A stretch of 64,000 nt of DNA, taken from positions 15,031,601 to 15,095,600 of the forward strand of contig CM049319.1 in assembly GCA_026874595.1 (NCBI GenBank), read 5' to 3'. The notes below the pieces were generated by a model that worked only from the letters and a program-made list of their open reading frames with translations, searched no databases and was not told the DNA's origin. Position 1 is the first letter of the stretch. Each line of letters begins with the position of its first letter. Positions 1 to 11,063 of the stretch are shown one piece after another. A program made the translations under genes and the position numbers. The stretch is from Sipunculus nudus (Eukaryota; Annelida; Sipuncula; Golfingiida; Sipunculidae).

Positions 1-325
1 TCCGTGAAGAAAGGAGCCGCGAGTACGTAGATCCGATAATTTTTCTGTTGAGGCCTTCATGAGATAACCGCCCCTCCCACTTTTGTTTTCCTCTTACCCC
101 TCTGCACTTTACTTCATGTAAGTTTGGGTATCTGACAATGACAGTATGTGTATTCTTTCACGTACCAGATTTTAACCGCTGGTAAGTGACAAATCAGAGT
201 CTCTGGCGTGCACGACTGACCAACATACATTACAAGGACTTAAATAAAGGCAGTTATTTAAGGTATCATGACGGAAAAAAACATTTAAAAATGATCGCCT
301 CCTGAAAAGAAAGTGTAATATATTA

Positions 326-617
326 GGCCAAAAAAAAATAAGGTACGGTTCTCAGGCACTTTTTTTCAGAAATCAGTGCGGGCGGGCGGTATTTTATTTT
401 TGACATTTTTTTGAGTGTCTCGATAAAAATGTCATATGATCAGGGAAAGGTATGAAAATAACAATTTTTTTGCTAAACAGGGAAAAGCACTACATAAATT
501 GTAATATTTATCTTCTTGAAAGATAAAAAATCAAAATAAAAATTGTTGATGGGGGGGGGGGGGGGTAAAAATTGACGCGGGCGCTGCCTGAGAACCATAC
601 CTTTTATTTATTTGGCC
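326..617. mobile_element. Harbinger-like MITE with TTA target duplication
   Basis: A 292-bp non-coding element bounded by imperfect inverted repeats. The left end reads GGCCAAAAAAAAATAAGG followed by a TCTCAGGCA block. The right end is its reverse complement, ending in TTTGGCC. It is flanked on both sides by TTA (323-325 and 618-620), which fits the 3-bp TWA duplication of PIF/Harbinger elements. An oligo-G run at 549-566 lies inside. There is no coding capacity, so it would depend on a transposase elsewhere. A diverged relative lies at 16,070-16,423. Superfamily assignment rests only on the ends and the TSD. Confidence 0.7.
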
Positions 618-924
618 TTATCATCTCATGTTCATTTGGAACAGTAAATAATGAGCATACGACTACTACAGTTACAACTAATAAAACTCTTACAATTATT
701 GTTACTGCTACTAGGGAAACATTAGTATTTTACCTCCACTAAGAGGATTTTTCTGTTGTTGCTAATATACCAAAGAAATGACGAAATCTAATATAATTCT
801 CACTTTTAAAATAAAATTTTGAGGAAGAATCATTTTTTCAAATTATATGGTACATGAATAAGAAAAATGTTAACAATTCTATATATCGAATAAAGAAAAC
901 CTCTCGAAAAGTATATACACGAGT
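618..924. other. AT-rich spacer, nothing recognised
   Basis: AT-rich sequence with no coding frame, repeat or conserved module that I can identify. Confidence 0.5.
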
Positions 925-1295
925 GATTATCGATGGCTATGACAAGGATCAATATGATTATCAGTGGCTATAATAATGATCACATATGATTATTAGTGAC
1001 TATGACTAGAATCAATATGATTATCGATGGCTATAAATATATGACAAGGATCAATACGATTATTAATGGTTCTTACAAGAATCAATGTGATTATTGATGG
1101 CTCTGACAAGATTCAGTATGATCATTTATGACTCAAACAAGAATCAAAATCATTATCATTTATATTCGATGGTCCTGCCAAGGATTAGAAACTTAATACG
1201 ATCTGAATAAAGTGGAATCGAAATGATTATCGATTGCTCTGGAAAACATCAATATGATTATCATTATATATATTATTGATGGCTCTGCCAAGGAT
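925..1295. repeat. Diverged tandem repeat, roughly 50-bp unit
   Basis: A run of imperfect copies of a unit built on GATTATCGATGGCTATGACA followed by AGGATCAATAT. About seven copies are visible with substitutions and small indels (GATTATTAGTGACTATGAC, GATTATTGATGGCTCTGAC and so on). It looks like an old minisatellite with no coding content. Confidence 0.7.
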
Positions 1296-1766
1296 GAGCA
1301 AAATAATAAAGTGGTATAACAACTAAATATATATAACAACTATATAATATATAATCCCTATCGCGGGCAAAACAAAGTGGCAATGCCGTCAAGCATTTGT
1401 TTGGTTAATAAAATAGACTTGTCACAAAGTATTGATATTTTAATTATAAACCTTTTTTTTTGGCGATTTAATATTTTACTGAATGTCTTCCTAGTACTGT
1501 CATTTTCCTTCAAAGTCCTGGGCCTTAACGGATCGACCGAATATAGAAAAGATGTTGAGGAGTAAATCACGTCCAGTGAATGCATGGGTGTTCATGGGAT
1601 GTGTGTTTTTTCCATAGTTTATATTACAAATATTACCAAAAGCAATACAAAAGGCACCAGTGCAGCACACACAATGACCATGGGAAAACCTTAATTTATC
1701 CCTAATATATTCATTGAGACAAGAATGGTGTCCGGATAGATGGGCTGAAACTATGATAGTCCTATA

Positions 1767-1930
1767 GGTCGGCCCCCTTTCTGTGCTCGGAACATATCCC
1801 ATACGCCCCCCTACCTTACCTGTACTATGGTGTTATTTAAGTTCGAACAATACAGAAATGCAGTTCACAAGGTCAGCTGCAAGTACACGATAGACACTGA
1901 CTTGTTCAGTCTTTTGGGCTGACACCCCCA
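1767..1930 (+). repeat. Module A copy 1
   Basis: A long left-cluster form. It starts at GGTCGGCCCCCTTTCTGTGC, passes a TGTACTATGGTG block, and ends in AGTTCACAAGGTCAGCTGC and AAGTACACGATAGACACTGA. Here the two half-sites are separated by 2 bp (AGTTCA-CA-AGGTCA) instead of the usual 3. It is closest to copies at 6.03, 12.86 and 17.49 kb. Confidence 0.7.
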
Positions 1931-2262
1931 CATAACTTAAAAATGGACTATTCCTGATTTATAAGTCAATGATTCCTTAGAAGTATCAAATTTGGTATTT
2001 GTTTAAGGCTAAAATAGGGCCTTTTTCATAAATCAGTGTTAGAGGATGATTTTTATTTTTTAATTATTTGATTGTAAATATTCAAGGGTGATTTGGGGTC
2101 AACATGAATATAAGAAAATGTATTTTTCATGCCAAACAGGTAAAAAAAACCTTATAACAAATGAAATTATACCGATTTTTTTTAATTTTATTTTCTTGAA
2201 AGAAATATCCGAGTGACTGGATTTTTATTGTTAAAATTTATTAGAAATAACAGATGACAGGG

Positions 2263-2297
2263 GCCATGTCACTTGGCCACAAGATTCAGAAGAACTA
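2263..2297 (+). repeat. Module F copy 1
   Basis: A short conserved string, GCCATGTCACTTGGCCACAA followed by GATTCAGAAGAAC. It recurs at 6,446-6,480 on the same strand and at 35,611-35,644 on the opposite strand, where the flanks are unrelated. Confidence 0.55.
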
Positions 2298-2407
2298 CTG
2301 GGGCACAGTCGACATAATCTTGATAAATCATTAGTATGGAGAATGTGTAGACATGTGAGAGCCAATAACGTCATGTGTATCGATCAATGTTGGTCATTCC
2401 TGATGAT

Positions 2408-2475
2408 GGGACGTCACCACACACCGTCAGAGGTCAGCAGCCGTCGCTTTCCGACGAACCGCACCGCACTGACCG
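2408..2475 (+). repeat. Module B copy 1
   Basis: GACGTCACCAC, then CCGTCAGAGGTCAGCAGCC, then CGTCGCTTTCCGACGAACCG with CACTGACC downstream. It carries the AGGTCA half-site and most of the CTCF-like core, though the first positions differ from copy 7. The 7.74-kb copy is its direct partner. Confidence 0.65.
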
Positions 2476-3010
2476 AGTTACAATCGTACAATCCTTAAAT
2501 AATCACTGCAGGTTATCCCTAAATATTCGGTTATGGGGTAAAATTGATAAACAATAATAGTTGTATGGGATCCTCTCTCTTTCTCTCCGTGAATATAAAT
2601 TTCCGTATATATGTAATTAATTTTAACTTAATTATTTTATTCTTTCCTAAGTAACCATTGATCCTCTCTCCGTGAATATAAAGTCCCATATATAAATGTA
2701 ATTAAATCTGAGTTGATAATTTTATTCTTTCCTAAGAAACCATATATGGAATATGAAATTGTCGAAAAGAATAATAAAGATATCATCAATATATAACATC
2801 GTATTTTAGTTGCATCTCAATAGAGGGGGTGGAGTGTTTTTCCTGTGTGTCAGTTATGATGTACAAGAATGATTCATTCAACAAAGATATTTTACTCTAT
2901 ATCAATACATTATATATTTAAAATCAATCCAAGAAAAGGAAGATCCATTACTGGCTCCACATTTAGAAGAGACGCACAGTGTATGTCAGGATCTGGGGAG
3001 TGACATGGCC

Positions 3011-3115
3011 AGTGTCTTTCGTGGACTCACCGCTCACCAACTTCTTGGGTTTAATTCAGTTTAAATGAAGGAGCTCTGTTGCCACTGTCGTACTAGTGAC
3101 GTACTCGAGTGTACT
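3011..3115 (-). repeat. Module A copy 2, diverged
   Basis: On the plus strand this reads GTCTTTCGTGGACTCACC, then a degenerate core, then GTACTAGTGACGTACT. The two blocks keep the usual order but the half-site pair is damaged. Its partner in the neighbouring unit is the better preserved copy at 8,225-8,320. Confidence 0.5.
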
Positions 3116-3330
3116 GGTGTTGGACCAAGAACATAATGGGTAGTGACTTACACTCGTGTGAGGGTTGTAGCGGGGGTTAAATCATTACGAGATCAATGCT
3201 GGTTGTTTGTTCTCTGCCCGCTGGAGCGCTTCCCTTGTCAGTTAGCATGTGGTGACGCTAGTGACCTCTAGTGAATCAATTTGGCCACCGGTGTGTCGAC
3301 AATTAGATGGATAACGCTTCAGAAACCCTC

Positions 3331-3397
3331 CCGGGGGGTGGGGGGGGGGGGGGGGTTATCAGAAATCGATTCGGATGACCCCCCCCCCCCCCCCCCC
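3331..3397. repeat. Oligo-G run followed by oligo-C run
   Basis: A G-rich run at about 3,331-3,355 is followed 23 bp later by a C run at 3,379-3,397. The two could pair as a hairpin stem, or form G-quadruplex or i-motif structure. Run lengths may be imprecise from assembly. Confidence 0.7.
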
Positions 3398-3957
3398 TCA
3401 AGTTTTTTTTTTTATATTTTGCTAGTTGTAACACTGTTATAATACAAATTATACCTGAATATGCAGGAACCGCGGGTTAAGTGATGTAGTGTTGCCAAGT
3501 ATGAGGCAAAATTTAACCAGTTTAATTGAAGCACCTAAAAAATACATAAGAAATTTCTTTAATAAATCAAATAACATCGAGAGTTTGTTATAACGTTATG
3601 TTTCATATGCAAAACAAAAGGCTTTTTTCAATATTTCCTGGTATACTTCATTAATTGTTCATTATTTGAATTATTATATTAATTGGAGGATTGTCTCCAA
3701 TTTTAACAAAATAATGACAGGCTTCAAAATAATTTTATACTTTTAATCAGAAAATGCCTTATATCTAGCTGCAAGGTTAATTTCCGTAAACATTTAAAAT
3801 TAGTATAAAAATCCGGTGAATTATAAAAAAAGTTAATTTTGTTTTTGTTTATATTTTTGAGTTATGCGCCACGCAAAGACGACAGCGATACCTAGAAAAT
3901 TAATTTCCATAATCTTTCGCCTGTCTACATCCTAAAACCCCTTATTGGAACATTGAA

Positions 3958-4016
3958 TCGTCTGATGCTGACCGACGGGCTACAGACTGCATGAGAGTCA
4001 TTGAGTGCAGGGCTGG
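3958..4016 (+). repeat. Module C copy 1, truncated
   Basis: Starts with CGTCTGATGCTGACCGACGG, continues with ACAGACTGCATGAGAGTCAT and TGAGTGCAGGGCTGG, then breaks off into AT-rich DNA. The palindromic half of the module is missing. Its partner is the complete copy at 8,919-9,030. Confidence 0.6.
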
Positions 4017-4904
4017 ATATTATAATATAATGTATATTATCATTTAATTATATATATCATTATATATATAATGATACAATAAGTCGATACCTGACAGATA
4101 TCGCTTTACGTATTTCACAATACGTATATTGCACCTGAATAAGCTGACCGACACCCACACCTGTTGTATATAGAAATGTAAATAAGTTTAATCTCATATA
4201 ATATATTTCTAAACAATAAATAAACTCGATTAAAAAAGATTATAGGTATATTAAAATGCCATTAAACTTTTTCCTTACCAGTGAAAATACATCTCTGATG
4301 TCTTACAGCGTGGTGCTTAGAAACATTTTAAATGTCTGATGTAATTTGTCATTGAATGATCAAATATCGTCAACGTATCGATACAGGGATACCTTACGAT
4401 ACCAGTACGATATTCGACTTTGTATCGCAATGTATCGGTGAACCAGTTAACCCGTTCAGCCCTTGTGTGGCAACAAATAATACAGATGCGGATCCTGTAC
4501 GATTATTCTGCCTTGGCGGAGGTATGCGCTCCAATGAGTATGATCCAATATATTCCTATTTCATATTGCTTTATTATAATAATTTTTATTCTTAGGGATA
4601 TTTTTCTCAGTTTTAATCTCAACCTTATCTTTATGAAATTCAGCTAAAAAGAAGAGTAAGCATGTATGTTGATATAAATTACCAACTTTATTCTGTTTTT
4701 ATTTTGTTACCCCATTTTGCTATGACTGTATATTGAAAATGTTACGTTGCTGTGTAAAATGAGATTTGCTGGATTTCATAGCTTACTACAATAAGGCTAT
4801 CGGGTACACTTAAGCTTACGCCAATTAGTGCCCATATCATTTGTGTAACATTTTCTGGTATCTGGAATAAGGTCCGACAGTCGTGACATGTGGCGTGGTC
4901 AATT

Positions 4905-4975
4905 TCTTTCCTGCACTAAGAGCTGACCATTATGAACCGGACAGTACTTCCAAGTGATGACGTAAGTGTATGAGT
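4905..4975 (-). repeat. Module A copy 3, short form
   Basis: TTTCTTTCCTGCACTAAG leads into CTGACCATTATGAACCGG. On the minus strand this is GGTTCA-TAA-TGGTCA, a DR3-spaced pair. A TGATGACGTAAGTG block lies downstream. It aligns with 10,855-10,950. Confidence 0.6.
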
Positions 4976-5099
4976 AATGGTCCGAGAACAGATAGGACAG
5001 TCACCTTGGGATATTGTGGTTAATGGTTACAAGGAATACGGTCAGAGGTCACTGAGGCCCGTTTGCTGTTTGTATCTTGTATATGCGTGTGGGGGTGGG

Positions 5100-5132
5100 T
5101 CGGGGGGGATTGAGGGCTGGGGGGGGGGGGTT
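5100..5132. repeat. Oligo-G-rich tract
   Basis: G-rich simple sequence at the position that matches the long G run at 11,037-11,063 in the neighbouring unit, so the tract is part of the duplicated segment. Confidence 0.6.
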
Positions 5133-5317
5133 AAAAAGTTAAACATCCCATTTCTTGGTATATAAAGAATCAACTTTGAAAGAAAGTTTGATTTTTGAAT
5201 GTTTTATAAATATTGAGAAATCATGAAAATCTATGAAAAAAACTTCGTATCATATGATACTGAGGAACATGGTTAAAATTAACCACTTTTTTGTTGAACC
5301 ACTATTATAGCAGGTAG

Positions 5318-5365
5318 TATGACGTCACAGCGTCCAGTGTTGGCAGGGCTGCCCTGACGTGACCC
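5318..5365 (+). repeat. Module B copy 2, degenerate
   Basis: ATGACGTCACAGCGTCCAG keeps a perfect TGACGTCA. The downstream part is eroded but retains a GACGTGAC end. It aligns with 11,261-11,306 and, through the TGACGTCACAGC start, with the copies at 32.7 and 40.0 kb. Confidence 0.5.
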
Positions 5366-5579
5366 CACAGACTGATCAACAGACAACAGACTGATCTATC
5401 TGGGGTTATTAACGTCAACAGACGAAGGAAATTCTCCGGAACAAATCAATAAACGGTAAATATGTTTGTGTGCTGAATATACCTGTCCAAGGTGAGCAAC
5501 AGACTGGAATGTGTATGTTGATCACTTTAATTCTGTGTCAGTGATTACTTGGTATAAATGCAACATCTCTGCCTCTTTT

Positions 5580-5785
5580 TTCTTACTCTTTGATGATGCC
5601 GGTGATGATGCTCTTAATAATAACATAATAGTATAATAATAATAAATATGCTAATGTGCAAATAATGACTATAACAGAAATGAGAAAGATAACGATCTTA
5701 AAATCAAATTGGTGATGATCTTGATAATAACTATGAACATAACGATGATAATAATGATGCTGACTGTTCTGATAATGACTAATTA
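5580..5785. repeat. GAT/ATC-rich imperfect trinucleotide tract
   Basis: Degenerate GATGATG and ATAATAATG repeats. The same kind of tract follows the matching duplicated position at 11,510-11,830. Confidence 0.6.
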
Positions 5786-6025
5786 ACAATTCTATATGAA
5801 TCGAATAAAGAAAATATATTAAAACGTATATGGACGCCTAAATCACGCCCAGAGAACGGGGATTCAAGTGACGTGTTTTTTCCATAGTTTATAGTACATA
5901 TACAACCGTAAATAATGCAAAGGGCACCGGTTCAGCATACACGGTGATCCTAAGAAAATCTCTGTTATATTCGCGGTTACTTGAATAGAGTCCGGTTATT
6001 CGGACTCTAAACATGATGGTCCCAG

Positions 6026-6185
6026 AGGTCGGTCCCCTTTCTGTGCTCGGAACATCACTCATACGCCCCCGTACCTCAGCAGTACTACGGTGTTGAATAA
6101 GTTCAAATGATACAGACGTGTAGTTCACAGTGGTCAGCTGCAAGTACACGATAGACACTGACTTGATCAGTCTTTTGAGCTGCCA
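6026..6185 (+). repeat. Module A copy 4
   Basis: A well-preserved long form: GGTCGGTCCCCTTTCTGTGC, then CAGCAGTACTACGGTG, then TAGTTCACAGTGGTCAGCTG, then CAAGTACACGATAGACACTG. The half-sites are AGTTCA-CAG-TGGTCA (DR3). Confidence 0.75.
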
Positions 6186-6445
6186 TCCCCATATGACTGA
6201 AAATGGACTCTCCCCAATTTGTTAATTTAATGATTCCTCGGAAATGTTAAATTGGTTATATGTTTAAATCGAACGTAAGTTTATTTAGAAATCAATGCAA
6301 GAGATGATAAATTCTAAAGGGTGATTTTGGGACAACAAGATAATTTAATTTTTCTATCTTACTAAACAGGTAAGGCACATCATAATTTTTCATAATCATC
6401 ATAATCATCAAACTTGATCAGCTTTGAACATTACACACGACAAAC

Positions 6446-6480
6446 GCCATGTCACTTAACCACAAGATCCAGAAGAACCA
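6446..6480 (+). repeat. Module F copy 2
   Basis: GCCATGTCACTTAACCACAA followed by GATCCAGAAGAACC. Sequence after it departs from copy 1 for about 1.1 kb, suggesting an insertion here or a deletion in unit 1. Confidence 0.55.
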
Positions 6481-6484
6481 GATG

Positions 6485-7270
6485 GGGGCAAAATATAAAT
6501 GTTGCTATTTTATTATGAAGTCTTCTGATTCTTATAAGGCCTTTGGTTCCTCGTCAGCTGAAATGTCAAATTATGCCATAGTGTGTAAATTTAGGAGAAC
6601 AGTCGCTTAACTTTCATGGGCACCTGCTGATGGAACAGACTATTGTAATATTTATGTATTAATTATGTAACTATGGACATGTATGTAAGAATGATTGAAG
6701 TATATTCCGACCTGTAACTAAAAAAATGTAGCACATTTCCACTTAAAAGTGTACGTAAGTGTGCTCCCTACGGTATTCCGGGCCTCTTTGAAGCAATTTT
6801 AGAATTCACATGGACATGACATACATATTTGATCATAGTTCACTCTTCGCTCCTTAGATGGCAGCAGGGTTAGGGTCTGCAGTTTTCGTCTGTCTGCTGC
6901 CTTATGTTCTGTTCTTGGGTCGTTGCTCGCTGTGCCAGCCCATCCCATGACCTATGATACACACGTCCTTGATCTAGGACAACTGTACTGACCTGACCTG
7001 ACAATGCTTGGCAGGTCCTGGAAGTCGATCACACCCCCGCAGTTGATACGATTCCAGTCTGGTCAAACTGAGGTGGTAACTGCTAAATGATTGTTTGGGT
7101 AGGGAAGGTTATGATCGATACTCTGTCATACCCACACAAAATGGACTTGACCTGTGTGAACAAGCCGTACGGTAGTGGATTTAAAACATTGCATTATATC
7201 AAATTGTTAAATGACACAAGTTTGAATAAAAATTAATATAATAATGGTATGTTTTTTTTTTCAAATTTAT
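6485..7270. other. Spacer, nothing recognised
   Basis: AT-rich sequence absent from the matching place in unit 1. It ends just before a (TC)n tract. I see no ends or coding content that would identify it as a known element. Confidence 0.4.
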
Positions 7271-7275
7271 TTTGA

Positions 7276-7278
<3 letters not shown>

Positions 7279-7343
<65 letters not shown>
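7279..7343. repeat. (TC)n microsatellite
   Basis: An almost pure CT dinucleotide run of about 32 repeats, ending in TGTCTGTC. Confidence 0.95.
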
Positions 7344-7345
<2 letters not shown>

Positions 7346-7740
7346 GTCTTATATTTTTAAAAGGTTTGTTTAAGCTTTTCACTGAAAGGTAAATTACGTC
7401 TTTATTGTTATTGTTATTTTATACGTCTGGATTGTGATCAATAAACCATGTATGAGTCATTTGTAAAAACAAATTTAGTTGACTCTATAAATGGAAAATG
7501 CAAATGTATGGAATTCCTGCAAACGATGAACTTGTGGTGCTGAGGTACATACTGTGGGTATATACTCTGGCGGTATATTTGTTACTGACTAAATGATCGT
7601 CTCGTCGAATGCAACCTCCAGGCAGGGGCTAGATCTATACTGGGGCATAATTGACATAACCTAGATAAATCATTTGTATGGAAAATTGGCCGACAGGTGC
7701 GAAGCGATTGCGCCATATGTGTAGACCAGTATATGATGTG

Positions 7741-7805
7741 TCGTCACCACATACCGTCAATGGCCAATAGATATCGCTTTCCGACGAACTGCACCGAATT
7801 GACAG
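7741..7805 (+). repeat. Module B copy 3
   Basis: CGTCACCACATACCGTCAA, a diverged centre, then ATCGCTTTCCGACGAACTG and CACCGAATTGAC. The AGGTCA half-site has mutated to TGGCCA here, while the flanking TTTCCGACGAAC block is shared with copy 1. Confidence 0.6.
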
Positions 7806-8224
7806 TTTCAATTGCATGGTGCTTCAATTAACTACAGCGGGTTATTCCGCGATATTCGGTTAAAGGACAAAATTGATAAACCAAGAATAGTTGTTGTTTA
7901 TCCTCTCTCTCCGTGAATATACATTCAAGTATATATGTAATAAATTCTAGGTCGAATATTAACTTTCCTTAGTAACTATATATGGAATAAAAAATAAAAG
8001 AAAAAATAATAAAGGTGACATCATCAGTTGCATCTTAATAGAGGAAGTGGAGTGCTTTTCCTGTGTGTCAGTTAAAGCGTACAAGAATGATTCATGCAAC
8101 AAAAATATGTACGAGTCTATATCAATATATTATGTATTAAATTTAAAAAAAGGACTATCCAATTTTTGTTCCAAATTTAGAAGATTTGTAGAGTGTATGT
8201 CAAGTTCTGAGAGCTGACTAATAT

Positions 8225-8320
8225 TTCGTTGTCTTTCGTGGACTCACCAGTGACCATTATGAACTTCTTGGGTTTACATGTATGACCTCTGTTGCCACTG
8301 TAGTACTGGTGACGTACTTG
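8225..8320 (-). repeat. Module A copy 5
   Basis: GTCTTTCGTGGACTCACC, then AGTGACCATTATGAACTTC, then GTAGTACTGGTGACGTACTT. On the minus strand the pair reads AGTTCA-TAA-TGGTCA. Confidence 0.7.
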
Positions 8321-8621
8321 TGTGTACTTGTGGTGGGTCAAGAACATATTGGGCAGTGACCTTACACTGGTGTGTGGGTTGTAGCGGTGGTTAGTCATTA
8401 CGGGATCAATGCTGGTTGTTTGTTCTGTGTCCACTGGAGCGCTTCCCTGGTCAGTTTGCACGGGTGACGACAGTGACCTCTAGTGGCCGAAACTAAAACC
8501 ATTATGCTACCGGTGTCAGATAAATATCGCTTCAGATAACCGGGGGAGGGGGACAGGGTATCTAACACATGTTGCTCAAGCCCAGCCGAGTTTTTTTTTT
8601 ATTTTTTGCTTGTTTTAACAC

Positions 8622-8641
8622 TGTATATATATATATATATG
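8622..8641. repeat. (TA)n microsatellite, short
   Basis: About nine TA repeats after a T-rich stretch. Confidence 0.85.
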
Positions 8642-8918
8642 TTAGTCCAAAATTATACCTAAGTATGCAGAAACCACGTTAAATGATGTGGGGCTGCCAA
8701 AAATAAGCCACGCTATAAATTTACTGGTGTGATTGAAACATATAAAAATACTAAAGAAAATCCTTTAATAAATTAAATGCATCGAGTGTTTGCGAGTGTT
8801 TCGTGTGCAAAACGTTCCACTGTACTTTGCTATTTTTCATTAACTGTTCTAGACTGTGATTTCCCAGTCTTATGTTTTTATGGGAGGATTGTCTCCAACC
8901 CAACCCTGACGAGATTAT

Positions 8919-9030
8919 GGACTCGTCTGATGTTAATCAACGGGGTCAGTACAGACTGCATGGGAGTCATCAAGTGCAGTGCTGGAAATCCCCTTTCCAA
9001 GGTCAACGACCTCAAAGAACGTAGACGGCA
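8919..9030 (+). repeat. Module C copy 2, best preserved
   Basis: GGACTCGTCTGATGTTAATC, then GACTGCATGGGAGTCATCAA, then GTGCAGTGCTGGAAATCCCC, then AAGGTCAACGACCTC and an AGAACGTAGACGG tail. The AGGTCA-A-CGACCT segment is an inverted pair of receptor-type half-sites with a 1-bp spacer. An open frame crosses it, but the frame is not kept well enough across copies to call a protein. Confidence 0.7.
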
Positions 9031-9049
9031 GACCAGATGGACGGTGTAG

Positions 9050-10030
9050 TCACGTGATCGATAGCATCCCATCATTCTGTTCGGTCAACTTGTACCCATT
9101 GTACCGCCTCTTTCTTTGCTGAGATATACTCCCAATAATACAGATAACAATCATATTTACAACCTAATGTGTTTAAAGCAAACACCTTTTTTTATGATAA
9201 TGAAAACAGTTAATGCAATTTAATTAGAATATTAATCTTTTTAGAACATTTATACATTACGATGCTAAACAATCGATTAATACCTATAGTTTTATAAACA
9301 TAGGCAACTATCTACGTAACTAATTAACTAAAACTTCATTGATGTTTTGAGATAATATGTTCTGGAGATTTTTCGAAAACTTGAAAAAAAATCTTTTTTA
9401 GACAAAGATTTTGTTTCATACATATATATATATTTATTTATATATATAATATGATTTTAACTGTGGTGTTTACATGTGCCGTCAGCGTAAATATGTAAAT
9501 GATCGAAAATCGCCCCAGGAGCAATTTTCTTGGACGCATATTTGGGGTCTGCGTGAACTCAGGGAATCCCCGGTAAAATGACATCATTCAAGAAACATTT
9601 TTTTAGTAAGACCCCCTAAATTCACTGTGTATAGCTATATAATTCTGCCAGTTCGTGCATATACTCGCAACAAAGCTTGTCGTCCTCAGTAATAACAAGA
9701 GCACTTTTTTTTATTTTAGTCTGTAATGTTGTTTTCGTTTTCATTGCTTTCTAGTTAGTATACACCAATCCTTTATATACCGTGACACTGAAGGGGTGAT
9801 AAGAATAACCAAACTTCAAGGATACTAATGTTGACTCTGGGCGGAAGAACGTCCTCTGCCCGGGAAAGGATCCAGTTTATACAGTCTCAGCAAGGAGATA
9901 ATATATAGGATTTTATAAGGCTCTTATGGTCTCCGAAAACTAACCAAATCGTTATGACGTCACGCCACAGGGCGGATTCGCGCTCTATATCAGTTAGTAC
10001 CGGGCTTATCAGCGAATTCGCCCTTGTAAA
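9050..10030. other. AT-rich spacer, nothing recognised
   Basis: No coding frame or known repeat ends. A short ATATATA tract lies near 9.42 kb. Confidence 0.4.

Positions 10031-10036
<6 letters not shown>

Positions 10037-10087
<51 letters not shown>
10037..10087. repeat. (TA)n microsatellite
   Basis: About 25 uninterrupted TA repeats. Confidence 0.95.
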
Positions 10088-10090
<3 letters not shown>

Positions 10091-10479
10091 AATAAGCTTA
10101 CTCTCATATGATATATTTCATAACTATAAATAAATAAACTCGATTTACAAACGATTAGGTATTGGGAATCCAGATGATCAAATATGGTCCAAGTTTCGAT
10201 AAGACAACATCTGACGATACCGATCCGATATGTTCGATATTTTACTACGAGGTTTCCTTACACCGGTGTATTGTTTCAGTCCCAGTGCTGATCTCAGTAG
10301 GCATTTGCTGGTCAGAGACTCTCTAATGTCGGAGGGCCGAAATGGCGCTAAGTTTGGGTCCAAATAAAAAGGGACGATCAAGCAGGATTGTTTTGCCTTG
10401 ACGGAGGTATGCGCTCTACTGGGGAAATTCAGTTTACTTTATTTCATATTAATTTGTTACAATATTATTTTTTCTTTTG

Positions 10480-10520
10480 GATATATATATATATATATAA
10501 TTATATATATATATATATGA
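10480..10520. repeat. (AT)n microsatellite, interrupted
   Basis: Two AT runs split by an AATT. Confidence 0.85.
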
Positions 10521-10854
10521 TTAAAGTATTGTTAACAAATCGATTTCATAAAACATTAAAAATGCCACAATTTTAATCTTTGTAAGGTACAGCTATATAC
10601 GAGGAGTATATATATGTATTTTCATACGACTATTAGCATTTTGAGATGACTGCTTTGTATTCAGGAAATTTTTTTTTATTTTCAATTTGACAATGCTGTT
10701 AAATATTAAATACTTTGGTTATGACGCCAATAAACGTGTGGTGTATATTTATACTATATTATAATGTCACTAAGTGCGCATGTCCGCCGGAGGTTGTGCT
10801 CCAATTCCTGGTATATCTTGGCAAATCCAACAGCCTTGACATGTGGCATCGTCA

Positions 10855-10950
10855 GGTTCATCCTTGAACTGAATACTGACCATTATGAACCAGATATTGC
10901 TGCTATGGAGATACAATTGTATCTCAATGGTGCTTCCAACTGATGACGTA
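10855..10950 (-). repeat. Module A copy 6
   Basis: ATACTGACCATTATGAACCAG gives GGTTCA-TAA-TGGTCA on the minus strand. A CTGATGACGTACTT block follows. Between them sits a self-complementary insertion, AGATACAATTGTATCT, that is absent from copy 3. Confidence 0.65.
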
Positions 10951-11036
10951 CTTAAGCAGTCACCTTGGGTTACAGTGGTTACAAGGAAAGGAATACGGTC
11001 AGAAGGCGTTGAAGGCCGGTTTGCGTCTTATAATGC

Positions 11037-11063
11037 GGGGGGTGGGGGGGGGGGGGGGGGGGG
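11037..11063. repeat. Oligo-G tract
   Basis: About 25 G with one T interruption, capable of G-quadruplex formation. Confidence 0.9.

Larger units (their letters stand above)
1560..5800. repeat. Segmental duplication, left cluster unit 1
   Basis: This interval aligns in order with 5,830-12,600. Shared landmarks are a TAAATCACG...TTTTTTCCATAGTTTATA leader, module A (+), module F, module B, module A (-), module C, a second A (-), and a B-like segment near 5.32 kb, then GAT-rich DNA. Spacer sequences have diverged strongly while the modules stay alignable. No open reading frame is shared between the copies, so the unit is probably non-coding or a decayed gene unit. Confidence 0.65.

Noticed and set aside
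6100-6150. CACAGTG in module A as a recombination signal heptamer
   Set aside because: Present only in some copies and without a nonamer at 12 or 23 bp.
6026-6185. Module A as a tRNA gene or tRNA-derived SINE
   Set aside because: TAGTTCACAGTGGTCAGC resembles an A box, but most copies lack a convincing B box, there is no cloverleaf and no A-rich tail.
3958-9030. GGACTCGTCTGATG in module C as a hammerhead ribozyme core
   Set aside because: No matching GAAA core or closing stems are present at the needed distances.
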